Positions 17,774-27,423 are shown, numbered from the stretch's first letter. The stretch is 64,000 bases of DNA from an uncultured Lachnospiraceae bacterium (GCA_910588405.1 CAJUPT010000004.1:60535-124534), one strand, 5' to 3'. Program-made: numbers and translations. The notes: generated from the letters alone by a model not told the origin.

Positions 17774-18613
17774 ATGGGCGCTAAGTTTGAAAATTCCGAT
17801 GAGCTGCAAAAGTTTGCCGACCGCATTCGGCTTCATGCGATCCGGTCCATGCATGCAAACAAGGGAGGCCATGTGGGAGGGGTGCTGTCCCTGTGCGAGC
17901 TGATGGCGGTATTGTATGGGAAGGTGATGGACTATGATCCGGAGAATCCTCAGAACGAGGATCGGGATAAGGTGGTTCTTTCCAAAGGCCATTGCGGTCC
18001 GGCTCTTTACTCGGCGCTGGCTCTTTCGGGATTTTTTCCGGAAGAACAGCTTCTGACACTGAATCAGAATGGCGGGCATCTGCCAAGCCACTGTGACATG
18101 AATAAAACGACGGGGATTGATATGACCACCGGTTCCCTCGGACAGGGCGCCTCCACGGCAGCAGGCATGGCGCTGGGGAAAAAGATGCTGGGCCGAAAGG
18201 GAACGGTATATCTGATATTGGGGGACGGCGAGCTGAATGAAGGACAGGTCTGGGAGGCCGCCATGTTCGCAAAGCAGCACAGGCTTGACAATCTGGTCGT
18301 ATTCGTGGACTGGAATCATCAGCAGCTGGACGGTTATACGGAAGGGATCTGTGATATGGGAAATATCGAGAATCTGTTCCGGGCTTTCGGTTTCCGGGCC
18401 GTTACCGTGGACGGACATTCCACGGAGGCGGTGGAAAAGGCGGTCGTTCAGGCTGTGTCCGAAAAAGACGGCGTCCCTAAATGTATCGTGCTGGATACGG
18501 TCAAGGGAAAAGGCTGGAGTGTGACGGAAGGGAAGACAGGCATCCATCATATCGCGATCACGGATGAGATGATGGCGGAGGCCGAAAAAGAATTTGCCGG
18601 AAAGGAGCTGTAA
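17774..18613 (+). CDS. Transketolase, N-terminal (thiamine-diphosphate) subunit
   Basis: A 279-residue half of a split transketolase. It holds the ThDP/Mg motif GDGELNEGQVWEA with the later Asn in DWNHQQ, and the conserved SKGHCGPALY and GSLGQG segments. With the next gene it transfers two-carbon ketol units between pentose, hexose and heptulose phosphates. Split transketolases are common in Clostridia. The start at 17774 is fixed by AGGAGG (17762-17767). It is divergent from the DeoR-type regulator and the sugar operon. Confidence 0.93.
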   Translation: MGAKFENSDELQKFADRIRLHAIRSMHANKGGHVGGVLSLCELMAVLYGKVMDYDPENPQNEDRDKVVLSKGHCGPALYSALALSGFFPEEQLLTLNQNGGHLPSHCDMNKTTGIDMTTGSLGQGASTAAGMALGKKMLGRKGTVYLILGDGELNEGQVWEAAMFAKQHRLDNLVVFVDWNHQQLDGYTEGICDMGNIENLFRAFGFRAVTVDGHSTEAVEKAVVQAVSEKDGVPKCIVLDTVKGKGWSVTEGKTGIHHIAITDEMMAEAEKEFAGKEL

Positions 18614-18617
18614 ATCG

Positions 18618-19565
18618 ATGAAACAATATGCTACGGATATGAGAACCGCTTTGGCGGATACCCTGATTCGGCTGGAACGGGACAATGACAGGATTCTCTG
18701 GCTGGATTCCGATCTGATGGCCTCGTCAGGCATGAACAAGTTTAAGGAAGCGTACCCGGACCGGGTGATTAACTGCGGGATTCAGGAGGCAAATATGTTC
18801 GGTGTGGCAGCGGGACTTTCCGAGGAAGGGTTTATTCCTTTTGTGCATTCCTTTTCTGCCTTTGCCAGCCGGCGTATCACGGACCAGATTTTTATGTCCG
18901 GTATCTATGCCCGCCAGAATGTGCGGGTTGTGGGCAGCGATCCCGGGCTGTCGGCGGGGCCGAACGGGGGTACCCATATCAGCCTGGAGGATATGGGAAT
19001 TTTAAGGTCGCTGCCGGGGACGATTATTCTGGACCCCTGTGATCCGGTACAGTTAAACGCGGTTGCGGAACAGAGTGTTGCGAAAAAGGGGATTTATTAT
19101 ATCCGTCTGATGAGAAAATCGAAGGATCAGTTTTATGAGGAAGGAACCTCCTTTGAGATCGGGCGAGCTTCCATATTAAAGGAAGGAGAGGATCTGTCCG
19201 TGATCACCTGCGGCACCGTCTGTATCAGAGAAGCGCTGAGAGCGGCGGAAGTGCTGGAAAAGGACGGCATTCACGTAAGGATCATCGACATGTTCACGGT
19301 CAAGCCTCTCGACCGGGAGACGGTGCTGAAAGCTGCTGCAGAAACGGGAGCGATTATCACGCTGGAAAATCACAACATTTATAACGGTCTGGGTTCGGCT
19401 GTGGCTGAGGTGATTGCGGAGAGCGGCATCAGTATTCCCTTTAAACGAATGGGCGTGCCTGACAGTGTGGGGGAAGTAGGGACGCTGGATTACCTTCTGC
19501 AAAAGTTCGGCATGGACGCGGATGCTGTGGCGGGGACGGCGAAGGAGCTGCTTGCGCGAAAATGA
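18618..19565 (+). CDS. Transketolase, C-terminal (pyrimidine-binding) subunit
   Basis: A 315-residue second half of the split transketolase. It has the pyrimidine-binding domain with NCGIQEANMFGVAAGLS, whose Glu activates ThDP, and the C-terminal transketolase fold ending in TVKPLDRETV. It starts 4 nt after the stop of the N-terminal subunit, with GGAG (18604-18607) inside that gene, so translation is probably coupled and a 1:1 complex assured. Confidence 0.93.
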   Translation: MKQYATDMRTALADTLIRLERDNDRILWLDSDLMASSGMNKFKEAYPDRVINCGIQEANMFGVAAGLSEEGFIPFVHSFSAFASRRITDQIFMSGIYARQNVRVVGSDPGLSAGPNGGTHISLEDMGILRSLPGTIILDPCDPVQLNAVAEQSVAKKGIYYIRLMRKSKDQFYEEGTSFEIGRASILKEGEDLSVITCGTVCIREALRAAEVLEKDGIHVRIIDMFTVKPLDRETVLKAAAETGAIITLENHNIYNGLGSAVAEVIAESGISIPFKRMGVPDSVGEVGTLDYLLQKFGMDADAVAGTAKELLARK

Positions 19566-19681
19566 TGATATTGGCAGACACCTGTCCTTTGTGGAAATAC
19601 ATAGAAAATCCATGTCTATTGCATCCGGAAGCTTCATATATATACTACTGATAATCTATTGCAGATTTACAGGAGGTTGGC

Positions 19682-21244
19682 ATGGAGCTGATTAAGAAGA
19701 CCATATATATGAACCGGCTGAAGGGGAAGACGGTCACGCAGATTACATTGGATGACGACAGAAATGTGCCGGATACCAAGGCGGATATTGACTATATCAT
19801 TCAGGAGCAGGGGGACGTGAAGCTGGACGACTGCCGGGTCATGGGGGACCGGGCAGGGCTTCGGGGAAAGCTGGCGTTCCACATTCTGTACCAGACGCCG
19901 GTGCAGGGGGCGGTGGACAGCCTGAACGGAGAGATTATCTTCGACGAGCTGGTGAATATCAACGGGCTGGAAGAGCTGGATCAGGTGCAGGTACAGTGGG
20001 ATATCGAGGATTTAAGCGCCGATGTGGTGAATTCCCGGAAGGTGAGCGTCAAGGCGGTGGTGACTTTTACGATTTTCGTGCAGCAGATTTATGACGAGCA
20101 GACTTCGGTAGATGCGGAGGGCGAATTGAATCTGGACCGTATGAAAAAGAGTGTGGAAGCAGCTCAGATCGCCATGCAGAAGCGGGATACCTATCGGGTG
20201 AAGGAGGAAGCAGAGCTGCCGGCCAGCAAGCCAAATATCAGAGAAGTGCTGTGGAGCAGCGTACAGCCGAGAGCGGTGGAAACCCGGCCTATGGACGGCG
20301 CGATCAGCCTGCGGGGCGAGCTTCTGGTATTTTGCATGTACAGCGGCGAGGAGGAGCATATTCCGGTGCAGTGGCTGGAACGTTCGGTTCCCTTTTCCGG
20401 CACCATCGATTTGCCGGACTGTACGGAGGAAATGATACCGGCCATCGAGGTGAAATTATTGAACCAGGATTTGACAGCCTCCCCGGACTACGACGGTGAA
20501 AACCGGGTGCTGTCACTGGATGCGGTATTGGAGCTGGATATTCGTCTGTATGAGGAAGAGACCATAGAGATTCTGGGGGATGTCTATGCGCCGGGCAAAA
20601 ATCTGGAACCGGAATTCGGCAAGGCTTATTTTGAGTCGCTGATGACGAAAAATATGTCCAAATGCCGTCTGTCCGATAAGATGGAGTTAAGCGGCAATGA
20701 AAAGATTCTTCAAGTCTGCCATTGTGACGGCAGCGTGAAAATCGATCAGGTACAGGTCCAGGAAAACGGCCTGTCCGTGGAGGGAGCGCTGTGCGTTACC
20801 GTCCTTTACATATCCGCAGACGACAGAAAACCGCTGCAGTCGGTCAAAGGAGCGGTTCCCTTCCAGTATGTGGTGGAGGTAAAAGGCATTACTTCCGACT
20901 GTATTTACCGGATCAAGCCGGGACTGGAACAGCTGGCCGCCGTGATGTTAGGGGGAGACGAGATCGAAATCAAGGCGGCGGTGATGTTTGACGTGCTGGT
21001 GCTGAAACGGATTGAGGAACAGGTGATCCGCTCCGTGGCGGAAACGCCCCTGGATATGGAAGAGCTGGAACGTCTGCCGGGAATCGTGGGCTATATTGTG
21101 CAGCCCGGGGATTCCATGTGGGGGATCGCGAAGAAATTCAGAACCACCCAGGAGTCGGTGAAGAAGGTAAACGGGCTGGACAGCGATCTTCTGAAACCGG
21201 GGCAGAGACTGCTGGTGCTGAAAGAGGTTGAAGAAATGCTGTAG
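19682..21244 (+). CDS. sipL: SPOCS/LysM spore-coat morphogenetic protein (SipL-like)
   Basis: A 520-residue protein with repeated DUF3794/SPOCS modules (repeated patterns such as VPDTKADIDYII and DGSVKIDQVQV over ~residues 15-460) and one C-terminal LysM domain (GIVGYIVQPGDSMWGIAKKF to PGQRLLVL, ~470-515). This architecture matches C. difficile SipL, the partner of SpoIVA that anchors the coat to the forespore. GGAGG precedes the ATG. It is monocistronic with a terminator, and it marks the host as a spore-forming clostridium. Confidence 0.85.
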   Translation: MELIKKTIYMNRLKGKTVTQITLDDDRNVPDTKADIDYIIQEQGDVKLDDCRVMGDRAGLRGKLAFHILYQTPVQGAVDSLNGEIIFDELVNINGLEELDQVQVQWDIEDLSADVVNSRKVSVKAVVTFTIFVQQIYDEQTSVDAEGELNLDRMKKSVEAAQIAMQKRDTYRVKEEAELPASKPNIREVLWSSVQPRAVETRPMDGAISLRGELLVFCMYSGEEEHIPVQWLERSVPFSGTIDLPDCTEEMIPAIEVKLLNQDLTASPDYDGENRVLSLDAVLELDIRLYEEETIEILGDVYAPGKNLEPEFGKAYFESLMTKNMSKCRLSDKMELSGNEKILQVCHCDGSVKIDQVQVQENGLSVEGALCVTVLYISADDRKPLQSVKGAVPFQYVVEVKGITSDCIYRIKPGLEQLAAVMLGGDEIEIKAAVMFDVLVLKRIEEQVIRSVAETPLDMEELERLPGIVGYIVQPGDSMWGIAKKFRTTQESVKKVNGLDSDLLKPGQRLLVLKEVEEML

Positions 21245-21258
21245 CGATTTGCTATGTA

Positions 21259-21302
21259 GCGTGCTGTGAATACGGGGAAACCTGGGTTCACAGCACTTTT
21301 TT
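21259..21302 (+). terminator. Intrinsic terminator after sipL-like gene
   Basis: GTGCTGTGAA pairs with TTCACAGCAC (21287-21296) and a run of six T follows. Confidence 0.85.
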
Positions 21303-21303
21303 G

Positions 21304-21650
21304 CGCGGAAAAGGATATACCGCACAAAATCTATACCAGAGAAACCTGGAATGTATTTTCTCTGCAGTAAAGCACCGCGGCTGGCCTTTGGGGCCGTCAG
21401 TTTGGTATCGGATACAGGGTTCCGGCCGGATACCCTGCAAACAGAATGGCTGTGATGTGAGCATTGGTTTTGGCGGGTGTGGGAATGTGAAAAAGTGAAG
21501 CGGTGCGGAAAATCGTTTACAGTATAAAATATGCGGCGGGCATTATTTTTGTGCATTGAAAAGGCTGATGCAGCCATGGAGTGAAACATCCCTGGCATTA
21601 TGTAAACCGTTAGTGCCTACTGAATCTGCCATAAATTTGCGTATATCTAT
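21304..21650. other. Intergenic stretch without a recognisable gene
   Basis: About 350 nt between the sipL terminator and the next promoter. It has only short open frames without ribosome-binding sites. A weak GGTATC/GATACC pairing near 21405-21435 is not convincing. No known RNA motif was seen. Confidence 0.5.
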
Positions 21651-21653
21651 TGC

Positions 21654-21682
21654 TTTACAGAGGCGAAGTGATTTGCTAAAAT
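21654..21682 (+). promoter_or_regulatory. Promoter for the zinc-ribbon gene
   Basis: TTTACA (21654-21659), 17 nt, TAAAAT (21677-21682) with a TGC extended -10. A GACGCG/CGCGTC hairpin at 21711-21727 lies in the leader. Confidence 0.7.
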
Positions 21683-21743
21683 AAACAGGAATACAGAGTT
21701 TGTTCGGATGACGCGTTTACCGCGTCAGGAAAGAGGAAAATTT

Positions 21744-22781
21744 ATGGCAATGACTTATAAATGCCCTTCCTGTGGAGCGCCGATGGCCTTTGACGGGGAG
21801 AAGGGGACGCTGTCCTGCGAATACTGCGGCAAAGATCTGCCGGTGGAGGAGATGGAGCAGTCCCTTAACCAGGAGGAATATGAGGCGTTGGAGCCTCAGG
21901 CTGTGGAGGATGACGGCGCCTTCAAGGTGTACCGTTGTGCTTCCTGCGGCGCGGAGATGCTGACGGATGAGCATACCTCCGCTACGGTGTGCAGCTTCTG
22001 CGGTTCCCCGGGCTTGCTGGAAGACCGGCTGACCGGGCAGCATAAGCCGAGCAGGGTGCTGCCCTTTCAGATTTCCAGGGAAAAGGCGGTGGAAATATTC
22101 CGGCAGTGGACGAGAAAAGGGCTGCTGACCCCGGGAGACTTTTCTTCACGGAATACGGTCGAAAAGATCACGGGCATCTATGTGCCCTACTGGCTTTACG
22201 ACTATGACACCAGCGTTACGCTGACAGCCCACTGCACCCGGATCCGCCATCAGCGCAAAGGGGATTACGAATATACATATACGGATCATTTTCAGGTGTA
22301 CCGGGAGGTAACGGGAGACTATGACGGTATTCCTGAGGACGCCTCCGAGAAGATGGAGGATGAGCTGATGGAACGGGCGGAGCCCTTTGATTACGGCCAG
22401 ATGAAGCCTTTTGAGATGCCTTACCTGGCGGGCTATCTGTCGGAAAAATATAATTATACCAGTGCCCAGATGGCCCAGAGGGCTAAAAAACGGGTATCGG
22501 AGATGGCCTTCGGCGCGGCCAGGGGGACGATCAACGGCTATGCCACGGTCAATGTGACGACGCAGCGGATCCATCTGCGGGAAAAGGCTGTGGAATATGT
22601 GCTGCTTCCGGTCTGGATGCTGAACTACCGGTATAACGGGAACCATCAGCAGTTTCTGATCAACGGGCAGTCAGGAAAAATGGTGGGTACGCTGCCGGTA
22701 AGCGGCGGGAAAGCCATAGCCTGGTTTTGCGGCATAACGGCGGCGGCTTTCCTGCTGCTGAATCTGTTCCTGGGGTTATAG
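21744..22781 (+). CDS. Zinc-ribbon protein with C-terminal membrane anchor
   Basis: A 345-residue protein of unknown role. Two TFIIB-like zinc ribbons lie at the N-terminus (CPSCGAPM...CEYCG and CASCGAEM...CSFCG). A domain of ~200 residues rich in Tyr and charged residues follows, then a single hydrophobic C-terminal helix ending LLNLFLGL. The start at 21744 follows AAGAGGA by 6 nt. A TPM-domain protein is encoded 91 nt downstream. Such pairs recur in Clostridia, which suggests a common envelope function, but I know of no experiment. Confidence 0.75.
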   Translation: MAMTYKCPSCGAPMAFDGEKGTLSCEYCGKDLPVEEMEQSLNQEEYEALEPQAVEDDGAFKVYRCASCGAEMLTDEHTSATVCSFCGSPGLLEDRLTGQHKPSRVLPFQISREKAVEIFRQWTRKGLLTPGDFSSRNTVEKITGIYVPYWLYDYDTSVTLTAHCTRIRHQRKGDYEYTYTDHFQVYREVTGDYDGIPEDASEKMEDELMERAEPFDYGQMKPFEMPYLAGYLSEKYNYTSAQMAQRAKKRVSEMAFGAARGTINGYATVNVTTQRIHLREKAVEYVLLPVWMLNYRYNGNHQQFLINGQSGKMVGTLPVSGGKAIAWFCGITAAAFLLLNLFLGL

Positions 22782-22872
22782 TGACGTTAGATGCCTTTAT
22801 AAAACAATAGTGACAAACGAGCCGGTCCAAAAATCCGGGAAGGGCGTTGCAAGGATATAGCAGGGAGCGTAT

Positions 22873-23742
22873 ATGAAAAAAACAGTGATAACAGTGATGG
22901 CGTTGGTTTTCTTTTGCCTGTTGTGCGGCTTTACGCCCCGCCTGTCGGAAATGTTCGACGAGGCGGATCTGTTTACGGCAGAGGAGGAGAAAAGTCTGGC
23001 AGGCGAAGCGGAACAGCTGGCGGAAAAGACAAAGACGGAGGTTGTCTTTCTGACATACGACGACGCGGAAGGCAAAGATACGGAGCAGTACACCGACGAT
23101 TTCTGTGACGAACGGGAGTTCGGCTATGGCGGCGATGAGGAAAAAACTTTTATGATGCTTGCCATCGATATGGATAACCGGGAGGTGTATGTAAAGACAG
23201 GCGGAACTGCGATCGCCAGGGTGACGGACCGTGAGGTCGAATATATTCTGGATGAGATTTTTGTGTGGATGCCGGAGGGCAGCTATTATGAGGCTGCGGA
23301 GGCATTCCTTAAGGCATCGGAAAAGGCTCTTGATGAGGATATTTTCCCGGAGGCATCCGGGGCAGGGAACGGTTATGGAGCGCAAAAGCCGGGCGTCTAT
23401 TCTGCGGAGCAGAACCAAAACGCTTATGGTGCGGCAGATAAAAAGAAACCGGTTACGGCCGCTGACATATTCATACGCTTCCTGATTTCCGCAGGGATCG
23501 GAGGCGCGGCGGTGGGCCTGATGATGCTGGGAAGGAAAACGGGCAGCAGGCCGGGAAGCGCCCCTTATATGGCGTCCCCGCCCCGTGTGCTTCACCGGTC
23601 TGACCGGTATATCAACACGACCGTAACCAAAACCCGCATCAATACCGATAACCATTCCGGTTCCTCCGGCGGAGGCCCGGGCGGTTCCTTCCACACCAGC
23701 AGCGGCGGTAATTCCTATGGCGGGGGCGGCAGAAGCTTTTAG
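22873..23742 (+). CDS. TPM-domain membrane protein
   Basis: A 289-residue protein. A signal peptide or first helix covers residues 1-20, then a TPM (TLP18.3/Psb32/MOLO-1) domain spans ~25-150. A membrane helix lies at ~205-225, and a Ser/Gly-rich tail ends in GGNSYGGGGRSF. TPM domains have reported phosphatase or repair roles in plastids; in bacteria the role is unclear. GGGAG precedes the ATG. Linked with the zinc-ribbon gene upstream. Confidence 0.82.
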   Translation: MKKTVITVMALVFFCLLCGFTPRLSEMFDEADLFTAEEEKSLAGEAEQLAEKTKTEVVFLTYDDAEGKDTEQYTDDFCDEREFGYGGDEEKTFMMLAIDMDNREVYVKTGGTAIARVTDREVEYILDEIFVWMPEGSYYEAAEAFLKASEKALDEDIFPEASGAGNGYGAQKPGVYSAEQNQNAYGAADKKKPVTAADIFIRFLISAGIGGAAVGLMMLGRKTGSRPGSAPYMASPPRVLHRSDRYINTTVTKTRINTDNHSGSSGGGPGGSFHTSSGGNSYGGGGRSF

Positions 23743-23879
23743 GTTTGGGGATTGAAAAAATGGAAATAATCATTTAGAATATATCATGGAAAAAACGAAG
23801 CAGACATAGATGTGGCATGCCCGTATAAAAGCGTTTGCGGATGGTTTGGAACGAATTACGATGAAAAGAGGAGAAAACG

Positions 23880-24401
23880 ATGGCACAGAATCCGATTGTA
23901 ACCTTTGAGATGGAAAACGGCGATATTATGAAAGCGGAGCTGTATCCGGATATTGCCCCGAATACGGTGAATAATTTTATCAGCCTGGTGAAAAAGGGCT
24001 TTTATGACGGCCTGATTTTCCACCGTGTGATCGCAGGATTTATGATCCAGGGAGGCTGCCCCCAGGGCAGGGGGACAGGCGGCCCCGGATATCAGATTAA
24101 AGGGGAGTTTTCCGGTAATGGCTTTGAGAATCATTTAAAGCACACCGAGGGCGTCCTCTCGATGGCCAGGGCCATGGACCCTAACAGCGCAGGCTCCCAG
24201 TTTTTCATTATGCATAAAACATCCCCGCATCTGGACGGCTCTTACGCGGCTTTCGGAAAGCTGACGGAAGGTTTTGATGTGGTTGACCGGATGGCCCAGG
24301 TGCCCACGGACTGGTCAGACCGCCCAGCTGAAGAGCAGAGGATGAAAAAGGTAACAGTGGAAACCTTTGATACGGACTATCCGGAACCGGAGAAATGTTA
24401 A
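23880..24401 (+). CDS. Cyclophilin-type peptidyl-prolyl isomerase
   Basis: A 173-residue cytoplasmic PPIase with no signal peptide. It catalyses cis-trans isomerisation at proline bonds. The active-site segment FHRVIAGFMIQGG, the Q in SQFFI, and AFGKLTEGFDVVD are all present. AGAGGAG lies before the ATG. Its stop overlaps the next gene's start. Confidence 0.95.
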   Translation: MAQNPIVTFEMENGDIMKAELYPDIAPNTVNNFISLVKKGFYDGLIFHRVIAGFMIQGGCPQGRGTGGPGYQIKGEFSGNGFENHLKHTEGVLSMARAMDPNSAGSQFFIMHKTSPHLDGSYAAFGKLTEGFDVVDRMAQVPTDWSDRPAEEQRMKKVTVETFDTDYPEPEKC

Positions 24402-25906
24402 AAAAATTATCCGATCAGATCATCAATCCCCGAAGAAGGGCCTGGCTGGTCTGGCTGGCATTCTGCTTCAGCATATTGCCGCTGGCCGCCATCTCTGTCT
24501 TCGCCCATCCGTCGGCGGACGATTTTAATTATTCCGTGCTGACCCGCCGCTGCTGGGTGGAGACAGGTTCGCTTGTACAGGTTTTAAAAGCGGCTGCCGG
24601 GACGACGGTATATTATTTTAATGAATGGCAAGGGCTGTATGTGTCTCCGTTTTTGCAGGCACTGCAGCCTGCCGTATTTGGGGAGTCCGCTTACATGGCG
24701 GGGCCTCTGTTCTTACTGGCCGTCCATGTGGCCGCCACCCACTTTTTCTTTTATGTGCTTATCCGGAAAGTGCTGAAGGGAACCGGTTCCCAGTGGCTGG
24801 AACTGTCCGGCATCGGCCTCTTTCTGATGATCCATTTGATGCCCGGTACGGTTGAAGGGTTTTACTGGTATAACGGCGCGGTGAACTACACCTTCTTTTA
24901 TGCCCTCCTTATGGCGATGATCGGCCTAACCTGGTATTGCTGCCAGGCGGGGCGGAAGGGAACCAGGGCCTGGCTGACAGGCCTGCTGATGGTTCTGGGC
25001 TTTATTCTGGCAGGGGGCAACCAGGTAACCTCTTTCGCGGGAATTTTATTCTACCTGGCCTGCGGGGCTGCCAGGGGGCTTGGCAAAGAAAAAAAGAAAT
25101 GCCTTCCGCTGTTTTTGGTCGCGGCGGCCATTACGGCGGGCTTTATCCTAAACGTCACGGCGCCGGGGACGGCCGTGCGCCAGGCCACCTGCCTGGATAG
25201 GCCGGGCGTGGCCGGGACTATTTTGCTGTCGGTGTCCAATGTGCTGGTTTATATGACGGACTGGCTCCATCCATTTTTCCTTGTATGCCTGGCGGCTGCG
25301 GTTCCGTCCGCCTGGGGCGTGGCCCGGAATTTCAGGAAGGCCACCGGCTTTTCCTATCCCTGCCCTTTGGCGGCAGTGATTGGGGCGGGGGCGGTGATGG
25401 CAGCGCTGTACTGCCCTTCTAACTATGCCCAGGGCTTCAGCGGCAACTACCGGCTGATCAATGTGACTTATTTTATTTTTGTGATCCTGATGCTGATCCT
25501 GCTGGTTTATCTTCTGGGCTGGATTTCCGTTAAGCTGGAAAACCAGGGATTTTCGCCGGTGGTAAAAAGCCTGGGGGAAGCGGCAGGGAGAATCTCCTGG
25601 AAGTCCGCCGCCATATACGTATTTGTGTTCCTGGTTTTTTTGTATCCTGTGCGGGAGCGGCTGTCAGGCTTTAACGCGCTTACCTCCCTGGTAAATGGCA
25701 AAGCCGCCCGGTATGACAGGGAGGCCGACGGGCGGGACGCTCTCCTTACGGCAGCGGATGAGGATGAGGTCATAGAGCTGGAGCCTTTCACAGTGAAGCC
25801 AAAAGTACTGTTTTTTGAGGATATAGACCCGTCGCCGGATAACTGGAAGAACCAGGCCGTGGCGGAGTATTATGGCGTCAAGGGCGTCATATTGAAAGAA
25901 GAATAG
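24395..25906 (+). CDS. DUF6056-like polytopic membrane protein
   Basis: A 503-residue protein with about ten to twelve hydrophobic helices. An early acidic loop (SADDFNYSV) resembles the catalytic loop of GT-C-type glycosyltransferase folds and DUF6056 proteins, suggesting transfer of a lipid-linked sugar outside the membrane. The soluble C-terminal ~70 residues end in VKGVILKEE. The start overlaps the cyclophilin stop by 7 nt (translational coupling), though a functional link is not obvious. The assignment rests on pattern only. Confidence 0.65.
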   Translation: MLKKLSDQIINPRRRAWLVWLAFCFSILPLAAISVFAHPSADDFNYSVLTRRCWVETGSLVQVLKAAAGTTVYYFNEWQGLYVSPFLQALQPAVFGESAYMAGPLFLLAVHVAATHFFFYVLIRKVLKGTGSQWLELSGIGLFLMIHLMPGTVEGFYWYNGAVNYTFFYALLMAMIGLTWYCCQAGRKGTRAWLTGLLMVLGFILAGGNQVTSFAGILFYLACGAARGLGKEKKKCLPLFLVAAAITAGFILNVTAPGTAVRQATCLDRPGVAGTILLSVSNVLVYMTDWLHPFFLVCLAAAVPSAWGVARNFRKATGFSYPCPLAAVIGAGAVMAALYCPSNYAQGFSGNYRLINVTYFIFVILMLILLVYLLGWISVKLENQGFSPVVKSLGEAAGRISWKSAAIYVFVFLVFLYPVRERLSGFNALTSLVNGKAARYDREADGRDALLTAADEDEVIELEPFTVKPKVLFFEDIDPSPDNWKNQAVAEYYGVKGVILKEE

Positions 25907-25908
25907 GC

Positions 25909-25949
25909 AAAAAGAAAAGGCAGGGCAAGAAACCCTGTCTTCTCTTTTT
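25909..25949. terminator. Bidirectional intrinsic terminator
   Basis: An A-rich then GGCAGGG arm (25909-25925) pairs with CCCTGTC and a T-rich arm (25933-25949), giving U tracts on both strands between convergent genes. Confidence 0.8.
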
Positions 25950-25989
25950 GGTGTGAATATGTCGGTTGGAAGCTGTTTTAATCTTGGTA

Positions 25990-27423
25990 TTAAGCCACAG
26001 ATTCTTCCGCTTTTTTCCGCTCTTCGATTTCTCTTTCCATCTGCTCCACCCTGCTCTTGGGAAGACGGAAGCCAATCAGCAGTACGACTGCGCCGATAAT
26101 CAGCAGAATGGCGGGAATTACCATCAGGGCAAGGCAGATGGACTCTTTCATGGCCACGGAAGCGTCCTCAACCGCGATTGTCGCGGAAAATCCACCGATT
26201 GCCAGGCAGGCTGCCAGAAGCGCACTTTTCAGCGTGCTGGCGGTCTTTAACGGGATATTCTGCAGTCCCATAATCCATCCGGAAGCATTCTTTCCGCTTT
26301 TCCACTCACTGTATACGGCCGTATCGGCATAGAGCGCGGAGGAACAGGAGTAACAGCAGCCATATCCCAGCTGTGCCAGGGAGATCAGCGCCACAACAAC
26401 CCAGGGGCTGGTATAAAGCATTCTGGCTGCCAGAAGCGCGGCCGCCATAATGAAGTAGCAGGCAATCACGGTAACGCGCCCGCTCAGCATTTTTCCGATA
26501 TATCGGCTGAAATACGCGCCGATTACTGCCAGGAATGCGATAATCAGCATATAGCTTGCCTGCATTCCTTTGTTTAACGCGATATATGTGAAGTAATATA
26601 CCACGGTTCCGGCTACCATAAAGTTGAACAGCCATTTTGCCAGATCCGCGATCAGCAGGCAGAGCAAAGGCGGGTTGGCAAACAGTGCCTTTAACAGGTC
26701 TACGATATTTGTACGGGCACGTTTGGTTTTTGCGGCGTTAGCCAGCTCCTCAGTACCGGTATCCTCATAGCCCTCTGTCATCTTAAAGTGGAAGAAATAG
26801 CCAGCCACCATCAGCAGGGACATGGAAAGGGAGAGAACCGCATACGCATATTTTTCCGTGAAAATCCCTGTCAGGATGGCCAGGAACGGCACACCCAGAT
26901 AGGACCAGGCAAATTTGGACATATTGTTCCAGGTAGCACGGCTGGAAGCCATGGCCACACGGTCGTCCGGTGTCTTTGCCACTACGCTGATCAGGGACAT
27001 ATTTGCCGTATAACCCCAGTTATGCAGGAAACGCGCGCCAAGCATAAAGATAAAGAAGAAAAAGGTTGACACGGCGTCCGTAGAACCGATCCGCACATAC
27101 ATAAAGAAATAGAATACCGGCACCAGCCAGTTCACGGCAATCAGCCAGGAACGGTAACGCCCCCATTTCATTGGCTTTACGGAATTGATCACGCCGCCGT
27201 AAATCCATGCGGTAAAAGCGTCGATCATCGCCGTAACCGTCGTCAGGAACGCAACGCTTGGCAGGCTGAGCTGCGCCACGTTGGTCAGGTAAAACGCGGA
27301 GTAATAAACTCCCACATTGGTCATCAGCGCGAAACACATGTCGCCTACGCCATAAAAATAGCGTATGGTTTTACTGATGCCTTTTGGCTTTCCAGCCGTT
27401 TGTTCCATAGTTTGGTTTCCCAT
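25990..27423 (-). CDS. GPH-family (glycoside-pentoside-hexuronide) symporter, MFS
   Basis: A 477-residue membrane transporter with twelve hydrophobic segments. The N-terminal YFYGVGDMCFALMTN segment and the DAFTAWIYG region match the MelB/GPH pattern of cation-coupled sugar transporters. The start at 27423 (MGNQT) is used because AGGAGGG sits about 8 nt upstream; the ATG at 27429 is too close to it. It is the last gene of the PucR-DASS-URO-D cluster, separated from URO-D by 154 nt holding leader element copy B. Substrate unknown. Confidence 0.87.
   Translation of the reverse strand: MGNQTMEQTAGKPKGISKTIRYFYGVGDMCFALMTNVGVYYSAFYLTNVAQLSLPSVAFLTTVTAMIDAFTAWIYGGVINSVKPMKWGRYRSWLIAVNWLVPVFYFFMYVRIGSTDAVSTFFFFIFMLGARFLHNWGYTANMSLISVVAKTPDDRVAMASSRATWNNMSKFAWSYLGVPFLAILTGIFTEKYAYAVLSLSMSLLMVAGYFFHFKMTEGYEDTGTEELANAAKTKRARTNIVDLLKALFANPPLLCLLIADLAKWLFNFMVAGTVVYYFTYIALNKGMQASYMLIIAFLAVIGAYFSRYIGKMLSGRVTVIACYFIMAAALLAARMLYTSPWVVVALISLAQLGYGCCYSCSSALYADTAVYSEWKSGKNASGWIMGLQNIPLKTASTLKSALLAACLAIGGFSATIAVEDASVAMKESICLALMVIPAILLIIGAVVLLIGFRLPKSRVEQMEREIEERKKAEESVA

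Noticed and set aside
17594..18739. Long minus-strand open frame (381 codons) opposite the transketolase N-terminal gene
   Set aside because: It overlaps a certain transketolase gene, has no ribosome-binding site and reads as His/Arg/Pro-rich nonsense; a high-GC third-position shadow.
22660..23694. Minus-strand 344-codon open frame opposite the TPM gene
   Set aside because: Shadow frame; the plus strand encodes a clear TPM protein with signal peptide and ribosome-binding site.
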